Shown here piece by piece: positions 11,846 through 12,474 of a DNA stretch of 12,474 nt. Every line of letters begins with the position of its first letter. The first letter of the stretch is position 1. Below the pieces are notes generated by a model. That model made no database searches and was not told the origin of the DNA. It saw nothing but the letters and a program-made list of their open reading frames with translations. The DNA is from Candidatus Brocadiaceae bacterium (GTDB lineage: Bacteria; Planctomycetota; Brocadiia; Brocadiales; Brocadiaceae), in contig JANLHY010000326.1 of assembly GCA_024653795.1 (NCBI GenBank), positions 1-12,474 on the forward strand, read 5' to 3'. Position numbers and translations under genes: made by a program.

Positions 11846-12466
11846 CTAATGTGCTATAAGGAATATTATTCCTATAGTGGATAGTATCCCACCGATGATT
11901 TCTCTTTCATAGTGTTCAATGCTGCAAAGATTTATTTTCCTTACACCGCTGTAAGCAAGTGTTGTAAGCACTAACATACTCGAAACAGTTGTAACTGTCA
12001 GGGTGACGGAGAGTAACAAAAGCATTTTCCATCTGAACATACTGGCAGCCAGGAATATGGGCAAGACGGCAATACAGGGTGAGCAGCTTAACATCATAAA
12101 CAATGAGATGACAATAGTTTTGTCGGAAAATATTGAATGGTTATGGTTGTGCTTGCAGGGTTTTAATCTTCCGATGATAATAAATGCAATTCCCAAAATA
12201 ATCAGGATGGAAGCTGCTAATGGTTCGGCAATGGTTTCCGTATATTTCGCTATGTGAAGTCCGAGAAGGGCAATAATTGTTCCCAAAATGCATGTTGCAA
12301 TGGAATGACCTAATCCTGCGATAGCAGTAATGGTGATGGTTTTAGTCAAACTCCATCGTTGTCCCTTCCCTATCAGTGCAAATGGCATCCAGTGATTTGG
12401 CATTACGGCATGGGTCAGGGCAATAAAGAAGGTTGCTCCTATAAGGCTGATTATTGTTTGCTGCAT
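11846..12466 (-). CDS. Six-segment membrane protein, possible metal or sulfite exporter (NicO/TauE-like)
   Basis: This is a 206-residue polytopic inner-membrane protein with hydrophobic segments at about 6-30, 42-71, 82-99, 117-139, 147-173 and 188-205. Conserved-looking polar motifs sit in the membrane parts: HAVMPNHWMPFALIG (19-33) and GLGHS (51-55) in the first half, LSCSPC (126-131) in the second. The loop after segment three is histidine-rich (CKHNHNH, 104-110), as in nickel/cobalt exporters of the RcnA/NicO type. The general layout also resembles the TauE/SafE and UreH-like families. Metal transport is my inference; the substrate is unknown. The ATG at 12464-12466 is only 8 bases from the window edge, so its ribosome site, and possibly an earlier start, cannot be judged. 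It converges on selB with a 26-bp gap that holds only a tiny hairpin (CAGG-AAAA-CCTG). Confidence 0.7.
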   Translation of the reverse strand: MQQTIISLIGATFFIALTHAVMPNHWMPFALIGKGQRWSLTKTITITAIAGLGHSIATCILGTIIALLGLHIAKYTETIAEPLAASILIILGIAFIIIGRLKPCKHNHNHSIFSDKTIVISLFMMLSCSPCIAVLPIFLAASMFRWKMLLLLSVTLTVTTVSSMLVLTTLAYSGVRKINLCSIEHYEREIIGGILSTIGIIFLIAH

Positions 12467-12474
12467 GATGAGTT

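Overview
The window looks like a bacterial chromosome segment of moderate GC content. It holds ordinary housekeeping genes, an accessory island rich in defence-type genes, and many short palindromic repeats. Gene content (purH, trpF, selA, selB, an Eco57I-like restriction-modification gene) and the dispersed hairpin repeats would suit an anammox-type planctomycete (Brocadiales) or a similar repeat-rich environmental anaerobe. That assignment rests on my memory of similar genomes, not on anything decisive in the sequence.

Layout. Positions 1-1233 are the 3' part of purH, whose start lies outside the window. Positions 1234-2139 are about 0.9 kb with no convincing gene but several repeat families: a degenerate GCAGAGG tandem, a 14-bp inverted repeat enclosing a perfect 32-bp palindrome, and four related copies of a hairpin repeat. 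trpF (2140-2748) and selA (2814-4196) follow. From about 4197 to 9860 an accessory island separates selA from selB: a type IIG restriction-modification gene now broken by a frameshift, an AbiTii-like membrane-anchored protein, a small unknown gene, a second copy of the restriction gene's C-terminal tail, a DUF2321-like zinc-ribbon protein, and a DUF559 endonuclease flanked by 33-bp inverted repeats. selB occupies 9861-11819. A convergent membrane-protein gene, possibly a metal transporter, lies at 11846-12466 on the minus strand.

How the parts work together. selA and selB belong to one pathway, selenocysteine synthesis and delivery. They look like neighbours driven apart by the island; no selC (tRNA-Sec) is visible. 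The restriction gene carries three foreign pieces. The first is a 19-nt insertion with a TTAA at each end; removing it restores a continuous 985-codon reading frame. The second is a short hairpin insert. The third is a 72-bp in-frame insert made of two facing copies of the same 33-bp unit that brackets the DUF559 gene. The strongest lead is therefore a repeat family that can flank a Vsr-like nuclease gene as terminal inverted repeats and can also sit inside a coding sequence without breaking its frame.
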